Below are positions 9,031 to 17,605 of a stretch of 64,000 bases of DNA, in pieces; position 1 is the stretch's first letter; each line of letters begins with the position of its first letter. Source of the stretch: Thermoflexibacter ruber (GTDB taxonomy: Bacteria; Bacteroidota; Bacteroidia; Cytophagales; Thermoflexibacteraceae); assembly GCF_900113045.1 (NCBI RefSeq), contig NZ_FONY01000026.1:1-64000 (forward strand), given 5' to 3'. A program made the translations under genes and the position numbers. Under the pieces are notes generated by a model. The model saw only the letters and a list, made by a program, of their open reading frames with translations. It was not told where the DNA came from and did no database searches.

Positions 9031-10488
9031 TCATTTATAGCTTATTGGCGAGGAGTAAATAGGAATAGCCTTATATTTTCTTTGCTCAAACACAGCAAGC
9101 ATTTCTCTTAATTTTTTCTTTTTCAATAACTTAATTACATCTTTATAAGCAAAATAAACCAACGGCTCGTCTATTCCTTTTTCGTTTTCTGAAAAGGGAA
9201 ATATTATGGCGATTGATTTGCTCTCGTAGGTTTTTTGTTTACCCTCGGAGTCAAATGTGATTTCTTCTACTAAATGAAGTTTATATAACATTTGGATAGG
9301 TATGGTAGGGGGTTCCAAAATAGAATCTGAGCCTGATGATGCCGCATAGGGAAAAAAAAAGTTGTCTTCAAATTCAGCAATAGATAATTTTTTTGTTAAG
9401 GAATCATTATCAAAAATAGAGATTTGCTTTTTTTCCACTGCTTCTTTTAGAATCTCGACCAATTCATTTCCTTCTGAGTAAAATGCTTCATTCTGCTTAT
9501 CTTTTAGGTTTATATCACTGATTATGCGTTTCTTAAAGCGTTTACTTGTCTTGTTGGTAAGTCGGGTAGTGGGCAAAGCAGGTTGTAAGTTACTGATAAA
9601 AAGTTTTTGCTTGATAGCTTCTGCATAAGGAAGCAAGAGGTTTGTGGCAGTAGGCATAAGTAGGTTTTTGATGCTTTCATACGGAAAACGAGCAATAAAA
9701 TGACAACCACGAGCGTCCTCATAATATACGTCTAAATCAGTGATTTGATAAGCATTTTGTTTTTCTTTTTTTTCTAACGGGCGAACGAGCCACTGATAGC
9801 TAAATGATTCTTTTTCTATACTTCTTGCCAAGCGATTAGTTTTTAGTGAGATATTGATAGGCTGCCCATCAGTAGAAAAAGCGGTGATTTTGTCATCAAA
9901 TGCAGAATTGAGTAAGGTTTTGGCTATGTGATAGGCTGAGCCGTCATCTATATCTAAGTGCAAGACTTCTCGCAGATGATTTTGCTGATACCAAAGTGCT
10001 GATTTACTATTTTTTAGTATTTTTTCTACATCTTTGACCTTGAAATTGGCGATAAAAATGCTATCTTCTTCCCTTGGTACATAAAGCGCAAGGTATTCTA
10101 TCTGCTGTCCTTGCGATTCATAAACAGCAAATAAGGAAAGCTCATAGGCAAGCCACTGCTGAGTCGTTGTTTCCAATATTCCTGTATCATTTTCAAAGGT
10201 AATAAGTCCACCTTGGGGCAGAGGTCTGGTCATATTTCTCTTAAAACCTTGTTCATCAAGGATTTGTAAGGGTTGGTTTGCTTGTGGGAGCTGGTAGGGA
10301 AGGAGTTTTTTTGCTTTGACAGCCTTCAAAAGCAAGTCAGGGAGGGATTTGTTTTTTTCAAAATAAACAGGATTCTGCTTCTTACTTACCCAATGGATAC
10401 GCCAAGCAGAGGGCTGAGCAAAGTTGATAGTACTCGCACATACTAAAACACACAAAAAGAAAGATTGGATAGGAATTATTGTTCGCAT
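9031..10488 (-). CDS. Secreted GldN-like protein with three internal repeats
   Basis: 485 residues with a likely signal peptide (to about residue 24, ending NFAQ). The rest is built of three similar modules. Each opens with a helix such as LLLKAVKAKKLLPY, AKTLLNSAFDDKITAF or EILKEAVEKKQISIF. Each then has a tyrosine-led strand pair (YELSLFAVYES, YQITDLDVYYED, YKLHLVEEITFD) and closes with a [KY]-D/S-[VI] helix (VKDVEKILK, YESIKNLL, YKDVIKLLK). The pattern resembles the gliding and type IX secretion protein GldN, which normally has fewer such units. The function is unknown. It is the first gene of a two-gene unit with mcrC. The family link is an inference from pattern, not a search. Confidence 0.6.
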   Translation of the reverse strand: MRTIIPIQSFFLCVLVCASTINFAQPSAWRIHWVSKKQNPVYFEKNKSLPDLLLKAVKAKKLLPYQLPQANQPLQILDEQGFKRNMTRPLPQGGLITFENDTGILETTTQQWLAYELSLFAVYESQGQQIEYLALYVPREEDSIFIANFKVKDVEKILKNSKSALWYQQNHLREVLHLDIDDGSAYHIAKTLLNSAFDDKITAFSTDGQPINISLKTNRLARSIEKESFSYQWLVRPLEKKEKQNAYQITDLDVYYEDARGCHFIARFPYESIKNLLMPTATNLLLPYAEAIKQKLFISNLQPALPTTRLTNKTSKRFKKRIISDINLKDKQNEAFYSEGNELVEILKEAVEKKQISIFDNDSLTKKLSIAEFEDNFFFPYAASSGSDSILEPPTIPIQMLYKLHLVEEITFDSEGKQKTYESKSIAIIFPFSENEKGIDEPLVYFAYKDVIKLLKKKKLREMLAVFEQRKYKAIPIYSSPISYK

Positions 10489-10668
10489 AAGTTACAGGGA
10501 ATAGATACAATACAAAGTTATGAATAAATCAGGGAGTATTATGCAAAATTATTTGCTACTTTGCAAAGGTGATACTTTAATAGAAAATGGGTTCTGTTAG
10601 CCTTTTGACCCACAAAAACAAGAAGGGCAGATTTTATTTGATAAGACCATGATACTTTTTGAAAGATA

Positions 10669-11688
10669 ATGAAAGCAATAGTTTTAGAAACTCCACAGCA
10701 GTTTAAAAAGATAGAGAAACCCTATCCTCACGCTCCTGCACCTCAGGAAGTTTTGTTAAAGGTCAGGCGATTGGGTATTTGTGGGACAGACCTCCATGCC
10801 TATCGAGGCAATCAACCTTTTTTTACCTATCCAAGAATCTTAGGGCATGAAATTGCGGCGGAAGTAGTAGCATTAGGCGAAGGAGTAAAGCACTTAGAAG
10901 TGGGGGACATATGTGCCGTGATGCCGTATAGGAATAAAGAAGAAGACCAAGCGGTGCGGCGTGGAAAAACCAATTGTGGCAGTACACTGAGCGTTTTAGG
11001 AGTGCATGAAGACGGGGCTATGCAAGAGTTTATCTTATATCCTGCCAGCCAAGTTTTCCCTGCCAATGAACTCTCCCTTGACCAAATAGCAATGATTGAG
11101 CCGTTGGCGATAGGTAGCCATGCCGTAGAAAGGGCTGATATCCAAGCTGATGATATAGTTTTGGTGGTAGGAGCGGGACCTATCGGCATAGGAACCGTGG
11201 CGATGGCATTGCTCAAAGCCGCTAAGGTGATGGTCTTGGACGTAAATGCAAATCGCCTGGCGTACATTGCCCATAAGTTTCCTTCGGTAGAGTGTGTCCA
11301 ACTTAGTGATTCAGTGGAGGAATCGCTCAGAGATTTGCTTAGTGGCGAGCTACCTACAGTAGTTTTGGACGCAACGGGCAACAAAGAATCCATGCAAAAA
11401 TGTTTTGAATATGTAGCGGCAGGTGGGACTATTGTCTATATTGGGCTTTTTATTGGAGAAATTACTTTTCAAGACCCTCTTTTTCATAGGAAAGAAATTA
11501 CCTTAAAAGCATCAAGAAATGCACTTGCCAGTGATTTTACTAAATTGATTCGCTTGCTAAAGGCAGGATTGGTCGATATTGAGGGGTATATCACGCACCG
11601 ATTAGCCTTTGATACGCTCCATGAAACATTTACCAAACTCTATCTACCAGAGGAAAACGTCATCAAGGCGGTAGTCGAGTTTGAGTGA
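10669..11688 (+). CDS. Zinc-type medium-chain alcohol/polyol dehydrogenase lacking the structural-zinc cysteines
   Basis: A 339-residue NAD(P)-dependent medium-chain dehydrogenase. Catalytic-zinc residues are visible as Cys38 (GICGTD) and His60-Glu61 (GHE). The Rossmann motif is VGAGPIGIG near 170. The overall pattern, including RRGKTNC and VLGVHEDGAMQEF, resembles L-gulonate/L-galactonate 5-dehydrogenases and related sugar-acid dehydrogenases. The lobe that usually carries four structural-zinc cysteines reads PYRNKEEDQAVRRGKTNCGS, keeping only one cysteine (103). The substrate is not determined. It stands alone between divergent and convergent neighbours. Confidence 0.82.
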   Translation: MKAIVLETPQQFKKIEKPYPHAPAPQEVLLKVRRLGICGTDLHAYRGNQPFFTYPRILGHEIAAEVVALGEGVKHLEVGDICAVMPYRNKEEDQAVRRGKTNCGSTLSVLGVHEDGAMQEFILYPASQVFPANELSLDQIAMIEPLAIGSHAVERADIQADDIVLVVGAGPIGIGTVAMALLKAAKVMVLDVNANRLAYIAHKFPSVECVQLSDSVEESLRDLLSGELPTVVLDATGNKESMQKCFEYVAAGGTIVYIGLFIGEITFQDPLFHRKEITLKASRNALASDFTKLIRLLKAGLVDIEGYITHRLAFDTLHETFTKLYLPEENVIKAVVEFE

Positions 11689-11808
11689 AATATGCCACCG
11701 CTTACATAGTTTTATTCAGAAAGTGTCAGAGAATCGCGACTTTTGAGTAAAGAAAATTTCAACACCACTTTTGATTGAGTATAAATTGCTTTACTGACTA
11801 TTAATAGA

Positions 11809-11883
11809 ACACAGATAATACTGATTCTACTGGTAAGATTTTTAAGTAATTCAAATTCATCAGTGAAAATCTATTTAATCTGT
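11809..11883. repeat. Dispersed element with ACAGAT...ATCTGT ends
   Basis: Starts ACAGATAATACTGATT and ends TCTATTTAATCTGT, so the ends are imperfect inverted repeats. A related element lies at 49389-49448 (CTGTGTCATCAG ... CTGATAAACACAG). The two share the CAGTATT/AATACTG core in opposite orientation. Elements of this look are common in Bacteroidota intergenic DNA; the function is unknown. Confidence 0.45.
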
Positions 11884-11962
11884 AAAATCTCAGACAATAG
11901 TCAGACAATTTTGCTTACTTACTTATTATTAGGTTGTAACAGTTAAGAGGTCTTTCATAGGA

Positions 11963-11984
11963 GTCCGATTTGGAGAAATCGGAC
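11963..11984. terminator. Hairpin after the kinase-like gene, possible terminator
   Basis: GTCCGATTT (11963-11971) and AAATCGGAC (11976-11984) form a perfect 9-bp stem with a 4-base loop, 18 bases past the stop of the minus-strand gene at 12002. There is no clear T-run, so it may be a dispersed repeat rather than an intrinsic terminator. Confidence 0.4.
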
Positions 11985-12001
11985 ATATCTGACTCAGAGA
12001 T

Positions 12002-12523
12002 TCATCTTGCTAACACAAACTGCCTAAACTCCTCTAATTCTTTGATTTCCTGCTCGACAAATCGTTGGAATAGTCGCTCACCTACTTGGCTCTGAAGAGC
12101 AGAAATCCCTACATCTATGAGGCGAAAGCCCTGCGGTGTAAGCAAGATATTGTCATAGGGCAAACCTACTATATCAGAGGGGCGGCGCAAATCTCTATGC
12201 ACAAAGCCAGCCCGATGTAGTGCTTTTAGCTCATCTTCTAATACCTCAAGCCAAAGTTCCCGTTTTTCGTATTCATAAGCCCGCAAATCCATAGGGTATA
12301 GCCGCTCCATGACTAACATTTCTGCTTCTTCATTTAGCACATCTAAACGAATAAAACGCACCACCAAGCCGTTAATTTGGTTAGCAAACTTCATTTTCTC
12401 TGCCTCTGAGCCTATGTCTGACCTTGTATCTCCTGTAAAGATTTTCCCTACTTCGCTTTCTGTCAAGGCTATTACTGTATTATTTGTTCCAGAGGAAAGA
12501 GTATGTGGGTAGCGTTTTTTCAT
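12002..12523 (-). CDS. Small protein-kinase-fold protein
   Basis: 173 residues from the ATG at 12523 (an upstream in-frame TTG at 12535 would add four). It has a compact kinase-like pattern: a possible glycine-loop region SSGTNNTVIAL, a Lys in VGKIF, a hinge-like MERLYPMDLRAYE, then FVHRDLRRP, NILL and LIDVG, which match the HRD, catalytic Asn and DFG-like positions of eukaryotic-type, RIO or lipopolysaccharide kinases. Eight or nine extra residues (SDIVGLPYD) separate HRD from the catalytic Asn. The substrate is unknown. It lies 79 bases downstream of the sugar nucleotidyltransferase gene, with a strong hairpin between them. Confidence 0.65.
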   Translation of the reverse strand: MKKRYPHTLSSGTNNTVIALTESEVGKIFTGDTRSDIGSEAEKMKFANQINGLVVRFIRLDVLNEEAEMLVMERLYPMDLRAYEYEKRELWLEVLEDELKALHRAGFVHRDLRRPSDIVGLPYDNILLTPQGFRLIDVGISALQSQVGERLFQRFVEQEIKELEEFRQFVLAR

Positions 12524-12552
12524 AAATTTTAACAATCTATTGATAGCAAAAA

Positions 12553-12583
12553 ACCTGCAAGGTACTCTGAAAACCTTGCAGGT
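12553..12583. repeat. Perfect 11-bp hairpin (ACCTGCAAGGT / ACCTTGCAGGT)
   Basis: ACCTGCAAGGT at 12553-12563 pairs perfectly with ACCTTGCAGGT at 12573-12583, loop 9. It sits just past the stop codon of the nucleotidyltransferase gene (12603) on the minus strand. It may end or process that transcript. The same palindrome is a familiar dispersed repeat in Bacteroidota genomes. Confidence 0.6.
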
Positions 12584-12602
12584 CTAATAAAGAAGCAAAA
12601 CT

Positions 12603-13610
12603 TTATTTAATCACGTTGTAATCGCCTACGCTCAAATCTGCCTGACTGCCATGATATTTGGCGTGATTGCCAATCATGGAATTGGTAATGTTAGCATTGT
12701 CAATGTGTGCGCTTTCCTGAACTATGGAGTTGCTGATGACTGTATTTTTGATTTTGGTATTGGCACTGATGCTGACATGAGGTCCTACCACAGAGTTGTG
12801 AATCTCTACATTTTCCCCAATATACACAGGCTCAATCAGTACAGAATTGACCACTTTGGCAGAATCAGCTACTAATTTTTCTTTTCTATCTTTGAGGTAT
12901 TCTAAGTAACGTTGGTTGGTGAAAACGGTAGAGTCTTTGTTCCCGCAGTCGAGCCATTCGGAAATCTGCTCAGGAACAAACTTTACTCCCTTGCGTTTCA
13001 TATTTTCCAAAGCATTGGTGAGTTGGAACTCGCCCTTGTCTTTGATGTTGTTATCCAAGAGATATTGCATTTCATCTCTGAGAAACGCTCCGTCTTTTAC
13101 GTAGTAAATCCCAATGATTGCTAAGTCAGATACAAATTCGGTAGGTTTTTCTACAAAATTGGTAATGTAGCCGTCTTTGTCGAACTCTACTACGCCAAAG
13201 GAAGAAGGGTTATCTACTTTTTGCACCCAAATAGTCCCGTCTTTGCTTTTGTCTAAGGTAAAATCTGCTTTGAAAAGCGTATCGGCAAAGGCAATGACCA
13301 ACTCGCCCTCCAAAGAAGGTTTGGCACAGAGCAAGGCATGGGCAGTGCCAAGCGGCTTGTCTTGGTAATAGATTTTTCCTTTTGCTCCTAAACTTTCTGC
13401 AATTTGGATAAGTCTTTTTTCTACTTCTGCCCCAAAATCACCAATGATAAAAGCGATTTCTTCCACAGGCTCGTTGCATACTGCAACGATGTCTTCCATG
13501 AGGCGATGAACGATTGCTTTCCCTGCGATAGGCACTAAGGGCTTGGGGATTGTGAGGGTATGAGGTCGCATACGTGTTCCTCTACCCGCCATAGGTACGA
13601 TAATTTTCAT
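12603..13610 (-). CDS. Sugar-phosphate nucleotidyltransferase with beta-helix tail
   Basis: 335 residues. The N-terminal nucleotidyltransferase domain begins MKIIVPMAGRGTRMRPHTLT with IPKPLVPIAGK, the signature of glucose-1-phosphate thymidylyl- or uridylyltransferases that make NDP-sugars for polysaccharides. FADTLF near residue 90 supplies a metal-binding Asp. From about 245 on the protein has isoleucine/valine-rich hexapeptide repeats (VLIEPVYIGENVEIHNSVVG), typical of a left-handed beta-helix as in GlmU-like or archaeal-type enzymes. The nucleotide and sugar used cannot be fixed from sequence. It probably shares a transcript with the kinase-like gene downstream. Confidence 0.85.
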   Translation of the reverse strand: MKIIVPMAGRGTRMRPHTLTIPKPLVPIAGKAIVHRLMEDIVAVCNEPVEEIAFIIGDFGAEVEKRLIQIAESLGAKGKIYYQDKPLGTAHALLCAKPSLEGELVIAFADTLFKADFTLDKSKDGTIWVQKVDNPSSFGVVEFDKDGYITNFVEKPTEFVSDLAIIGIYYVKDGAFLRDEMQYLLDNNIKDKGEFQLTNALENMKRKGVKFVPEQISEWLDCGNKDSTVFTNQRYLEYLKDRKEKLVADSAKVVNSVLIEPVYIGENVEIHNSVVGPHVSISANTKIKNTVISNSIVQESAHIDNANITNSMIGNHAKYHGSQADLSVGDYNVIK

Positions 13611-13742
13611 ATTTGAAGTTTATAGTTTCTGATTTTTGGTTTACAGTTTTGTATATTTTAGGACTTCAGTTTTGCAGACATTACACACAAGGTTCAAAAC
13701 ACGTACAAAAATAATTATCAATGTTAAAACATTTAAAATCAA

Positions 13743-13795
13743 CTTTTCACATGATAACACGTGAAAAGCAAAAATCCTGAAAATAAAAGGATTTT
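13743..13795 (-). terminator. Terminator-like double hairpin after the muramidase-like gene
   Basis: On the minus strand AAAATCCT and AGGATTTT (13771-13778 / 13788-13795) form an 8-bp stem followed by T-rich sequence. A second stem, CTTTTCAC / GTGAAAAG (13743-13750 / 13761-13768), follows. They lie 84 bases past the stop at 13879. TCACGTGAAAAA also recurs at 61876-61887. Confidence 0.55.
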
Positions 13796-13878
13796 CTACA
13801 ATCCATAGCTTTTGAACAATATTAAGGATTTATTTGAAATCTTGGTAAAACTATGCAAGAATTTTATAAAAACAAATC

Positions 13879-14496
13879 TCAATTCCATTCTAAGCTGAGA
13901 GCATTGGCATAAGCCAAGCCCTTGTTTACATAAAGAGGGTCGTGGGTTTGGGGAAACCAAAAGGAAGGGTGAGGCTTGCCTGTGTTGTGGATATGGAAGG
14001 CGTTTTTAAAATCTCTTTTCTCAAGATATTTGCCATAGTTGATTTTGCACCAATGGATTCCATGCCGCAGGGAGTTTGCTCCTTTGAGTTCGTCAATACT
14101 GATTTTCAAAGAAATGCAGTTGTAGCCCATGATTTGCAAGGCACCCCAAGAGGTAGCTAAGAGTTTTAAAGTAGCTTCGTTGTAGGTCTGTAAGTCGGCT
14201 TTGGTAAGTCCAGAATAGCTGGCTAATTTTCCATTTTTTACCGCTTTTAGTTTTTCAAAAACATGAGGCTCGTAACGACTTGGAGGATTTTTCCTTGCCG
14301 AACATTCTAAAATGATAAGTGCCAAAAAATATTCAGAGGGCAGGTTTAGCTCTTGGCAAATCTGCTGTACCTGCGCCTCATAGTTTGCTTTTACTTTTTC
14401 TATCACTTCCCGATTAGCAGTTACTACACAAGAGCGACCGCCTATCCAAGCAAGCCATACCAAAGCGATAATGATGATGTATTTTCTAAAATCCAA
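13879..14496 (-). CDS. Membrane-anchored N-acetylmuramidase-like protein
   Basis: 205 residues with an N-terminal membrane anchor (YIIIIALVWLAWIGG). The body has a lysozyme-like pattern: LIILECSARKNPPSRYEPHVFEKL with a candidate catalytic Glu, and SWGALQIMGYN, the [SG]WGxxQIMG motif of N-acetylmuramidase domains (PF11860-like). It would cleave the glycan strands of peptidoglycan in the periplasm. No binding domain is present. Neighbours upstream are a TPR protein and a DUF6090-like membrane protein on the same strand. The family assignment is inferred from motifs. Confidence 0.7.
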   Translation of the reverse strand: MDFRKYIIIIALVWLAWIGGRSCVVTANREVIEKVKANYEAQVQQICQELNLPSEYFLALIILECSARKNPPSRYEPHVFEKLKAVKNGKLASYSGLTKADLQTYNEATLKLLATSWGALQIMGYNCISLKISIDELKGANSLRHGIHWCKINYGKYLEKRDFKNAFHIHNTGKPHPSFWFPQTHDPLYVNKGLAYANALSLEWN

Positions 14497-14592
14497 TATG
14501 ATGCACTAATTTTATTTTTGAGTTGCATTTTATAAGTCATGCTAAAACGCTGTTGCATTGTGTTTTTACCTGCAACACAAAATTAGCATCAC

Positions 14593-15450
14593 CTACTTTT
14601 GAACGTCTTTTAAAAACATATCTATTTTTTGCTTAATTTCTGTATCTATGGGCGAATTGGTCAGGTTTGCTTTGAACTTTTCCATTTTTTCTATTGCTTC
14701 TTTGGTCTTATTCAGGTTTACTAAACTCTGCCCCAAAAGTAAACAAGCATTGACATCTCTGGGATTGATAGCAATTAGTTTTTCAAACCTTTCTACAGCT
14801 TTATCGTACTGCCCTGACTGCATGGAAAGCAAGCCTAAGTTAAACAAAGCCAACTGATTATCAGGTTCTTTGTTCAGAACTTCACGAATTATTTGAATCC
14901 CTTGCATAGGGGTAGCCGTAATGGTGTAAGTAACGCCTAACTTTACTTTTACGTCTGAGTTGTCTGGCTCTTGGGCTAAGATTTTTTCGTAGTAATTGCG
15001 AGCCTTTTCTGCTGCTTGCTTAATTTTCTGCTCGCTCATCGCAAAGCTAAAAACTTCGTAGTAAGCATCGGCAGTAGCCAAAAAAGTACGCGTATTGGGA
15101 AATTGATTGGCTAAATTTTCTGCATAAAAAGCAAGACTATCCATCAGATTAGCAGGGCGATAAACGAGGCTAAGGCTATCGAAGTAAAGGCTTTTTTCCT
15201 GCTCTGTTTGTGCTTTGAAAAATTGCGGTCTTAGCCTGTCTAACAAGATACTCTGCTCCTGAGTAAGTTTATTGGAGTGCATTTCGCTTGTGGCATTTTG
15301 GGCAGTTTCTTCTTGGCTGTCTGTAGGTTTTTCGCTTTCGGTTTGTTCTACATTTTTATTTTTATTACTTACCACTGATTTGGGCAACATAAAAAGCCCT
15401 ACAACAAGAAAAACCCCGATAGCAATAATGATATATTGAGATTTGAGCAT
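14593..15450 (-). CDS. Membrane-anchored TPR protein
   Basis: 285 residues. An N-terminal membrane helix (YIIIAIGVFLVVGLFML) is followed by a charged low-complexity linker (residues 30-60) and then TPR repeats. Clear ones are LALFNLGLLSMQSGQYDKAVERFEKLIAINPRD and the following VNACLLLGQSLVNLNKTKEAIEKMEKF. TPR arrays act as protein-binding scaffolds, here probably facing the periplasm. Partners are unknown. The gene starts 43 bp after the DUF6090-like gene, suggesting cotranscription. Confidence 0.8.
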   Translation of the reverse strand: MLKSQYIIIAIGVFLVVGLFMLPKSVVSNKNKNVEQTESEKPTDSQEETAQNATSEMHSNKLTQEQSILLDRLRPQFFKAQTEQEKSLYFDSLSLVYRPANLMDSLAFYAENLANQFPNTRTFLATADAYYEVFSFAMSEQKIKQAAEKARNYYEKILAQEPDNSDVKVKLGVTYTITATPMQGIQIIREVLNKEPDNQLALFNLGLLSMQSGQYDKAVERFEKLIAINPRDVNACLLLGQSLVNLNKTKEAIEKMEKFKANLTNSPIDTEIKQKIDMFLKDVQK

Positions 15451-15493
15451 GATTTTTATTTTTTCTGCAAAAGTAGAAAAATTTTACCAATTT

Positions 15494-16231
15494 TTAGTTA
15501 GGCAACTGCTTGATTCTTGTTTTAATCTCCTCGCACTTGGCGGTTGCTTCTCGGTAATATTTCAAGTTATTAGAGAGGTCAGAAATGAGTTGTTGAATCA
15601 AGTTAGCGAACTGATAGTTAAAAATCGGTTCTTTGTTGATAGCCCGAAACTCTATCATGTCGTAGTTTTGCACGATAAAAGGCTCTATATCTCGCCTCAC
15701 TACTTCCAAAATTAAGTTTTCATTGATTCTAATTTGCTCGTATTGAAAGTCATAGAGAAAAATAAGACTGTTTTTTAATTTGATATTTTTAATCACGTTG
15801 ATGTGTCCGCCTTGTTTGATAGATTCGTAGGTAGTTTTAGAAGGATAGAAAAAGATAACATTTTGAAAAGCTTGCTTTACTAAGCTGTCTATCATTTCCA
15901 TTTGCTCGTAGTCATTGGTTTTGAGCAAACCTACCAGCATGACCATACTTTCAATTTTTAGGAGCGTAATGCTGTCGTTGCGTTGCAAGTTCTGAATGTC
16001 GTTGTCCAAGTCAGATTGCAAGCTTTGCATATACTCGTTGATGAGTTTTTTTTCTTTGTTGTCATCAGCCCAATTACTCAGGGCAAAACCCGCTGCTACC
16101 CCTATGAAAACTACTATTGTTTCTATGGCATAGACCAAAATATAAATTCTCCAACGCCGACTCATCTTAATCTTAGGTCGGGGAATCTGAATAGATTGCT
16201 TGAGAGAGCGTAAGCGACGAATGATTCTCAT
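15494..16231 (-). CDS. DUF6090-like single-pass membrane protein
   Basis: 245 residues. A basic N-terminus (RIIRRLRSLKQS) precedes one membrane helix (IYILVYAIETIVVFIGVAAGFAL) with NWADDNKEKK directly after it. A helical region with LQSDLDNDIQNL follows. This is the layout of the Bacteroidota DUF6090 family (a NW[NA]-x-K motif just after the helix). The function is unknown. It is the first of two closely spaced minus-strand genes (TPR gene downstream). Confidence 0.65.
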   Translation of the reverse strand: MRIIRRLRSLKQSIQIPRPKIKMSRRWRIYILVYAIETIVVFIGVAAGFALSNWADDNKEKKLINEYMQSLQSDLDNDIQNLQRNDSITLLKIESMVMLVGLLKTNDYEQMEMIDSLVKQAFQNVIFFYPSKTTYESIKQGGHINVIKNIKLKNSLIFLYDFQYEQIRINENLILEVVRRDIEPFIVQNYDMIEFRAINKEPIFNYQFANLIQQLISDLSNNLKYYREATAKCEEIKTRIKQLPN

Positions 16232-16282
16232 TATGAAAAGTAGTTTAACTTCTTGAGCTAATATCTAATCAAATTTCTTCTT

Positions 16283-17530
16283 TTATAAGATAATATTCTT
16301 GGGATAGCACAAGTAATATTTTTTCACCATTTTGGTCAAGGCTTTGATATTGGGCAAATCTGAGGCATGGGCAACATCTAATATTTGTCCATTTTTTTTC
16401 AAAATAAGTATTTTTTGCTCATCAGAAAAATAAGCGGAGTTAGTGATTACTCCATAAGATAGGAAGTAATCTATTTCATTTTCTTTCACTGCTCTATCCG
16501 ATAACTTTAGCTGACTTTTTATCTGTTCGTAGGCTTGCTTTTTCAAGTCCAAAGGAATACGCTCGTTCTCTAATTTTACTCTGAACAATTTTCTATTAAT
16601 GAGCATTTTACTGAGTTCTGAAAGTACCTTATCCTCATGTTCTGTCCATATCTTGATAGCTCCCCAAACGTCATAATCATCTAAGCGTACAAATGCTTTT
16701 AAAAAGGTTTTGTCATTTTTAAATAAAGATAAGTTCACCTCATTTTTTAAAAACAAAGAGAGGGCAGGCGAGGCAAATACCTCTGTGCCTATTTGGGCTA
16801 AAAAGCGCGCCCTGCGAATAGCTTGGGTAAGCATCTGCTCTGTACTAACAGTAGTTTTGTGCAAATATACCTGCCAATACATCAGGCGGCGTGTATTCAA
16901 AAAGTTTTCTATGCTGTAAATGCCTTTTTCCTCTACCACAATTTGGTCGTTCTTGATTTCCAACATTTTAATAATTCTATCTGCCCCTATCTTGCCTTCG
17001 GAAACCCCGGTAAAGAAGCTATCTCTTTGCAAGTAATCCATTCTATCCATGTCCAGTTGGCTAGCAACTAACTGATGAAAAAATTTTCTTTCGTATTGGT
17101 TATTGAATATGCGAATTGCTAAGTCCAATGCCCCCCCAAACTCTTGATTTAGAAATTCCATGATGAGTGCAGAAATCTCTTCGTGAGGCACATTGCTCAA
17201 AACTGTATTTTCCAAGGCATGAGAAAAAGGTCCATGCCCGATGTCATGCAACAAAATCGCTATCAGTGCGGCTTCGTATTCTGCTTCGGAGATTTCATGC
17301 GATTTAGAGCGAAGCGTATGAAGCGAAACAGACATCAAGTGCATCGCTCCAAGTGCATGATGAAAGCGAGTGTGGATAGCCCCCGGATAGACAAACTCTG
17401 TTAGCCCCAACTGCCTTATTCGTCTAAGCCTTTGGAAATAAGAATGATTGATAATATCAAAAATCAGTTCACTTTGGATAGTGATAAAGCCGTGTACGGG
17501 GTCGTTAATGATTTTTTTCTTATTGAGCAT
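16283..17530 (-). CDS. HD-domain phosphohydrolase (dGTPase-like)
   Basis: 415 residues beginning NDPVHGFITIQSELIFDIIN, then RLRRIRQLGLTEFVYPGAIHTRF and LLHDIGHGPFSHALE, which give the H...HD...D metal site of the HD superfamily. LDMDRMDYLQRDSFFTG follows near residue 185. This is the YdhJ/SAMHD1-like group related to dNTP triphosphohydrolases. It probably hydrolyses a nucleotide phosphate, but the substrate is not shown by the sequence. It is separated by 51 bp from the DUF6090-like gene. Confidence 0.82.
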   Translation of the reverse strand: MLNKKKIINDPVHGFITIQSELIFDIINHSYFQRLRRIRQLGLTEFVYPGAIHTRFHHALGAMHLMSVSLHTLRSKSHEISEAEYEAALIAILLHDIGHGPFSHALENTVLSNVPHEEISALIMEFLNQEFGGALDLAIRIFNNQYERKFFHQLVASQLDMDRMDYLQRDSFFTGVSEGKIGADRIIKMLEIKNDQIVVEEKGIYSIENFLNTRRLMYWQVYLHKTTVSTEQMLTQAIRRARFLAQIGTEVFASPALSLFLKNEVNLSLFKNDKTFLKAFVRLDDYDVWGAIKIWTEHEDKVLSELSKMLINRKLFRVKLENERIPLDLKKQAYEQIKSQLKLSDRAVKENEIDYFLSYGVITNSAYFSDEQKILILKKNGQILDVAHASDLPNIKALTKMVKKYYLCYPKNIIL

Positions 17531-17605
17531 CAGAGCAAAGCATTGAACATTTTACTCTCAAATATGAGAAAATTTTAATCAACTATAGCTGCGCAATGTA
17601 CTTTA

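Larger units (their letters stand above)
11689..12001. other. 313-base intergenic region with two repeat elements
   Basis: No gene is seen here. It holds an element with ACAGAT ends (about 11809-11883) and a 9-bp perfect hairpin at 11963-11984. The rest is AT-rich without recognisable structure. Confidence 0.6.

Noticed and set aside
10827-11393. 188-codon open frame on the minus strand opposite the dehydrogenase
   Set aside because: Opposes intact catalytic and Rossmann motifs; low-complexity Ser/Ala/Thr product.
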